64,000 nucleotides of DNA from Diphasiastrum complanatum (Eukaryota > Streptophyta > Lycopodiopsida > Lycopodiales > Lycopodiaceae), in assembly GCA_029204225.1 (NCBI GenBank), contig CM055100.1, positions 4,665,737-4,729,736 on the forward strand. Reading direction: 5' to 3'. Each line of letters begins with the position of its first letter. The first letter of the stretch is position 1. This document shows positions 59,553-64,000 of this stretch, in pieces. Below the pieces are notes generated by a model. The model was not told the origin of the DNA, made no database searches, and was given only the letters and a program-made list of their open reading frames with translations. The position numbers and the translations under genes are program-made.

Positions 59553-60849
59553 TGGTATCAGAGCATTATTCCATAGTATCAGTGCTAGATCACTACTTCT
59601 TTATCTGAACCGTCACGGTATCAGACCTGTGATCTCTTTTAGGGCCTAATACTATTTCGATATCAGAGTGAAAGCTCTAATACTTGATATCTTTTGCGAT
59701 ATCAAATTGATATCAAACACTTTAGTTCTTTTTAACCTTTCAGTATCAGAGAATTGATTTCCTATTGTTGGCATTGCTACATTTTAGCGTCATCGTTACA
59801 ATCGACAGACTAAGCTCCAGATGGATTCTCAAAGTTAAGCTAGTCTTATTGCAGACAAGCTGAATGGATCCAATTATCATTTATAAAAATTTAAGATGAA
59901 GACCTTGTTAATCACCAATGAGTTATGGGATGTTGTTATAGGTACAGAAGTAGAATCTAAAGATGACACATAAGGCTCAAAGTGAAAATCAAAGGATGGT
60001 AAAGCTTTCGTGCTTATTATCCTCAATATATCAGATACACAGATTGGACACATAACTGAAGCTAAAATGTCAAAAGATGTTTGGGACATCCTGATCTCAC
60101 TATATGACGTAAGGGACATAACTACTAAGTTACATCTACGAAGGAAATTCTTCACATTCAAGATGTCTAATGGTGATTCTCTTCAGAGTCACATTAACCA
60201 GTTTAAGAATCTCTTGTAATAGTTGGCTATTGTCGGATTAGTCATAGGATGATCAAGATGCAATTATGACATTGCTTTCAAGCTTGCCCTCTACATATGA
60301 GAAATGGGTGATGATCATATTGACACTCAGATTTAACTCTCACTAGAGTTATCACTATGTTGTTGCAAGATGACAATAGAAGAAGTCAAGACACTTTGTC
60401 TACTTCCTCCTCTCAGGCTCTATATGTCAACAAAGGCTCTAAGTGACAGAAGCAGAAAAGCTCCAAGAAGGTTGCAACAAATTAGAAGCTGACTCAAAGT
60501 CAAGTACAATCATCAAATCCACAGTCGAAGAAGAAGATGTTTTGCAGGTATTGCAAGTGCAATAACATGAGATCAAGGATTGCCAAATTCTCCAAGCAAA
60601 GAATGCAGCCAAGCAACCTGATCAACAAGCAAACACAGTTTCATCATCTCTCCAAGTCGAAGTGGATGAAGGCGCATTCATGGTCAAAGACCAAAGCACA
60701 TTTTTGGATGATTCATGATTTCTGGATTCTGGAGCAACTCAACACATGACTAATCAATGTGAGATTTTCAACTCCTACACACCTTACAACACGAAGAAAT
60801 TTGTTCATCTTGGAGACAATAGTACTCACACTATTGAAAGTGAAGGTAC
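59553..60849 (+). pseudogene. Copia leader, gag and protease start, broken
   Basis: After the PBS and a leader with repeated GTATCAG words, gag starts near 59821 (MDSQS, then ASLIADKLNGSNYHL). It goes on with MKTLLITNELWDVVIGTEVE, MSKDVWDILISLYD and KLHLRRKFFTFKMSNGDSLQ. A degenerate zinc knuckle FCRYCKCNNMRSRIAKF lies near 60538-60590. Protease begins FLDSGATQHMTNQCEIF near 60720-60770 and stops at 60849, where a minus-strand copia LTR begins. Many stops. The rest of pol is beyond the inserted element or lost. Confidence 0.85.
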
Positions 60850-61437
60850 TGTAAGATTGCGATTGTTATTTTGAGTCATTGTTATTCTGAATCAGCCAAC
60901 AAGGTGAAGGTCACTGCCAGCTGAATCGTTTCTACAGTCCTCCAGAGTGTAGTCAGGCACTGCTGACCTACGTTTATAAATTAATGTAACATTCAACAAG
61001 AATTCAACCAATGTGCGAAATTAAATGAACAAAAGTGAATCAAACATACAAATAACAACAGACTAATTTGCATCCAAGATCAGACATTATACGAGTGATA
61101 TGTGCACAACGGCTACAAAATCATCTATTAGCTTTTTATTTTTTCGGGCACTGCATGCAGATCCACGCAGTGCGTTGGCGTGAGAGAAAATACAATTTTT
61201 CCACGAGCAATGTCTCGCTTACTAGCCGACTTGTTGGATCTCTGTGGATCCTGCTTACTGAAACTTGTCTCGCACGCAGGCAGATTTTTGTTCTGTATAT
61301 TTTCGTCTTGATTGCTTACTAGCATCAGACTACCTCATGTATATCTCTCTGTCAAGTATCATTCAAAAAGTATATAGTCGCTCTATGTAACTTCTAGATT
61401 AGAGTAACTAAACATTCATAACTAATCAAGAATTACA
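60850..61437 (-). repeat. Probable 3' LTR (588 bp)
   Basis: On minus it starts TGTAATTCTTGATTAG and ends CAATCGCAATCTTACA. The ends TGTAA/TTACA are inverted. The outer side abuts copia protease cut mid-domain. The sequence before it on the inner side is not clearly a polypurine tract, so the inner boundary is tentative. Confidence 0.6.
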
Positions 61438-64000
61438 AGAGTGGCAGATTAGCCACGACCAAAAGTGTATCTATTGACGTCATGCTATTAGATCAGATAT
61501 TTGTACTTCTGGGTACTTGCATGATCTGGCTGGTCCTTTTTGGAGCATGAGGGCAAAAGAGGTGTCACGATGTTTTTCATGTTGCGTAGTTTTACTTTTT
61601 CGTCGTCTGACTTTCTCCTATTGTACCAAAAAAAATTCTCTTTCACGAATCTTTTGCGTTTGTGTCTTCTCGTCAGGATATATGCGAACATTTTTGCTTC
61701 GTGTCATTTGACTTTTGTGGTCGCGAACATTTTCGTCAGGCAGAGGGCTGAAAGCTAGCAAAGCTTTGTAAATAGAAACGTTTTGTTTCTTCAACTCCCT
61801 CTCAAAGCACGGTAGCTTTACGAAGATTGTTCCTCTATCTCTCAAAAAGTCCTTTGTCCAGGGCTTTGGTGAAGATGTCAGCAACCATGTCTTTTGTTCT
61901 GATGAAAGTGGTCTATAGTATTTTCTTTTCAACTAGATCCCTGATCAAGTGGTACTTGATCGCGATGTGTTTTGTTCTCGAATGGAACACAAGATCTTTC
62001 GTCAGATGTATTGCAGAGGTGTTATCCATCTGCAAGGCTAGAGGTTCGTTTCTTGTTTTGTCTAATTCGTCCAGAAACTGCCTTAGCCAAATTATCTCGT
62101 TGGCCATCTTTGTTGCTGCGACATACTCTGCTTCGCAGGATGACTGAGCCACAATGGTCTGCTTTTTGCTGACCCAGAGAACTATCGCTCCTGATGTGAT
62201 GGTGCATCCTCCTGAGATGCTTTTACAATCGTCCTTGAGGCATGCCCAGCTAGCATCCTAAAACCTGCATCATGACAATACCACAAGCCATAATCCCTCA
62301 TTAATTGAAGATATTGCAAAATTCGTTTTGCAATCTTCCAATGTGTCGAGCCTGGATTCGTCCAGAATTGGCTCATCTTGAACACTGCATAAGCAATGTT
62401 GGGATGTGTGTTGTCTGCAAGGTACATCAACGAACCTATCAGCTTCCTGTAAGGTGTGAGTTACATTTGTTCTCTCTCTTCTTTAGTCTTCGGACAGTCA
62501 TCGCTTGTCAGCACCATCCCTACGAGCATTGGAGTTTTCGCTCCTTTGTAGTTCAGCATTCCAAATTCCTCTAGGATTTTCTGGGTGTATCTGGACTGGT
62601 GAAGGTAAAGCTTACCTCCCTCATAGTCCCTTTCAATTTGCAAGCTTAGGTAACACCTGGCTTCTCCCAGATCCACGATCTCAAAATGTTTCGAGATGTC
62701 TGTCTTCACTTTAGCAATCAGCTTTTCACTCTTGCAAAGTATCAGAGTGTCGACCACATATACAACCACAATGATGATCTGCTCATCTGTGACTCTGACA
62801 TACACATTGGAATCAGCCATCAGTGGCTTGAATCCTAATGATTTCAGGGCTTGATCTTTCTTCTTGTACCATTGTCGAACTAACTGTTTTAGACCCTAGA
62901 TACTTCTATGCATTCTGCATGCATAGTCAGGAAGTGAATTCGAGACATATCCTGGGGGTTGATCCATATAGACTTTTTCGTCTAGTTCGCCATGCAAGAA
63001 GGCTGTCTTCTCGTCCACAATGTGGATCCTGAGGTCATAACCTGCTACATATGCAAATAACAGTCGTAGGAAAGAATGCTTGATGACAGGAGAGAAGGTT
63101 TCAGAGTAGTCAGTACCACATCTTTGAGAAAATCCCTTCGCTACCAATCTTGTCTTGTATTTCAAGACACTCCCATCTGGTCCATACTTGAACTTGAAAA
63201 CCCATTTGTATTTGATAGTCTTGCGCTTATGTGGTAATGGCTGCAACATCCATACCTAGTTTTTTCTCATGGATTCCATCTCTTTGTTCATGGCTAGGAT
63301 CCACTTGTCCTTCTTTGGACATTCAATCGCTTCCTCAAAAATCCGTGGTTCACCATACATAACTCTTCTGATGTAGAAGCAAAGCTGTCTGACATGTATC
63401 TTGCTGGCACTCTTCATGGTCTTGTTGACCTTCTAGGAGATCCTCCTGGGACAACAATGTCTTTGTCTTTGTCTGCTCTGCTAGGTCCGGAACCATCCCG
63501 GTTTACAAGAACTGTAGCAGTAGGCTACCTCTTGAATCTTTCGTCTTCAGATTCGTCACTCGAACGGGAAGCGACTCAAAAATATTTGTTTTCGTGTTCA
63601 TCTTCTACTCCCTCTGTCACTGGTGGCAGGTCATAGTATTGCCTCTCTAGAACTTCATAGCTGACAGGATCCTCATTGGCCATTGTCCTACTCTCATCAA
63701 ATCTGACATCTCTCACTGTTTTCACAGTGTTCATGTCTGGCATGTAGACTTTGTAGTATGACGAATTGTTGTCATAACCTACAAGAAATCCCTGCTCAAC
63801 TTTCGAATCAAGCTTCTTTCAAAGCTTATCAAAAATATGTGCATAAGCTGCACAACCAAAGATTCTGACGTGAGACAGGTTGGGCTTTCTACCCCACCAT
63901 AACTCGTGTGGTGTTGTGTGAGGGACACCAGACTTCCCTGTCCTGTTTTGGATGTATGCGATTGTAGCTACTACTTCATCCCACCGCATCCTTGGAGCCT
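61438..64000 (-). pseudogene. Copia integrase end, RT and RNase H, inactive
   Basis: On minus: integrase end VVATIAYIQNRTGKSG, ELWWGRKPNLSHVRIFGCAA (64000-63830); linker; RT start KTIKYKWVFKFKYGPDGSVL, RLVAKGFSQRCGTDYSETFS and TAFLHGELDEKVYMDQPPGY (63220-62950). The catalytic box reads VVVYVVDTLIL (near 62755), with Val in place of the first Asp of YVDD. Then DLGEARCYLSLQIERD, YLADNTHPNIAYAVFKMSQF, RNase H AQSSCEAEYVAATKMANEII, MDNTSAIHLTKDLVFHSRTK and ALDKDFL-like end (61850). A tail ELKKQNVSIYKALLA follows to about 61618. Several frame breaks plus the lost catalytic Asp make RT inactive. Confidence 0.9.

Larger units (their letters stand above)
60850..64000 (-). mobile_element. Ty1/copia element running off the right edge
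   Basis: In minus-strand order from the edge: integrase C-terminal part, linker, RT, RNase H, long tail, 3' LTR 60850-61437. It is inserted in the protease of the plus-strand copia. It shares the RNase H tail with the remnant at 41580-43450, so they are one family. The 5' end is outside the window. Confidence 0.88.

Noticed and set aside
60885-60905. Possible third end of the 43962/57422 LTR (CAGCCAACA)
   Set aside because: Only about a dozen bases agree; no further similarity on either side.

Overview
The window looks like transposon-dominated nuclear DNA of a land plant. It is AT-rich, has no dense gene layout, and is built mostly from nested and broken LTR retrotransposons. Most copia primer binding sites (PBS) carry the plant-typical TGGTATCAGAGC; the gypsy PBS resemble TGGCGCCG. 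There are also remnants of hAT and CACTA (En/Spm) DNA transposons, very long (GA)n/(CT)n microsatellites, and a few fragments that look like host genes. I cannot name the species. A large-genome plant such as a fern, lycophyte or gymnosperm would fit, but this is inference. No rRNA, tRNA, CRISPR or prokaryotic feature was recognised.

Layout, left to right. 1-1215: copia integrase remnant (-). 1216-9046: Ty3/gypsy-type gag-protease remnant (+), split by a complete, apparently intact 5861-bp copia element (2044-7904). That element has 653-bp LTRs that look identical, a CTAAC target duplication and one 1316-codon polyprotein. 9047-12023: copia protease remnant (+) abutting the 5' end of a sister copia copy on the minus strand, which carries an unrelated insert in frame with gag. 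12842-12912: gag shred. 14404-15146 (-): three exons resembling a longin-type coat or adaptor small subunit, the best host-gene candidate. 15396-18135: 5'-truncated copia (-) with a 634-bp LTR. About 20322-20816 and 21960-27115: copia LTR/leader/gag pieces (+). One LTR is interrupted by a deleted copia element (22277-25882, -) with a TGGCT target duplication. 28573-31965: a second copy of that family (+).

32250-33053 (-): two exons whose reading frame is kept across an intron, plus further exon-like stretches, of an unrecognised host gene. 33458-34895: hAT transposase with its upstream part inverted. 36540-36945: array of short imperfect palindromes. 37178-37785: gypsy LTR piece and a Transposase_24-like ORF (-). 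38243-40167: CACTA TNP2-type transposase with recognisable introns (+). 41580-43450: copia RT-RNase H remnant (-). 43962-48399: LTR, 281-bp (TC)n and a gypsy gag with three zinc knuckles but no pol (-). 48523-50440: copia with a 1.57-kb LTR containing a 25-bp tandem array (+).

50443-53083: three copies or parts of one gypsy LTR, each with a (GA)n tract of different length. 53457-54278: another gypsy LTR with PBS (-). 56262-57421 (-): broken gene resembling a beta-class DNA N6-adenine/N4-cytosine methyltransferase, the most unusual coding relic here. 57422-58010: second copy of the 43962 LTR. 58724-60849: copia LTR-gag-protease (+), cut by a copia element (60850-64000, -) that runs off the window.

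The genes do not form a host pathway. The coherent units are retrotransposons (LTR, PBS, gag, protease, integrase, RT, RNase H, polypurine tract, LTR). Only the element at 2044-7904 appears able to encode all its functions.
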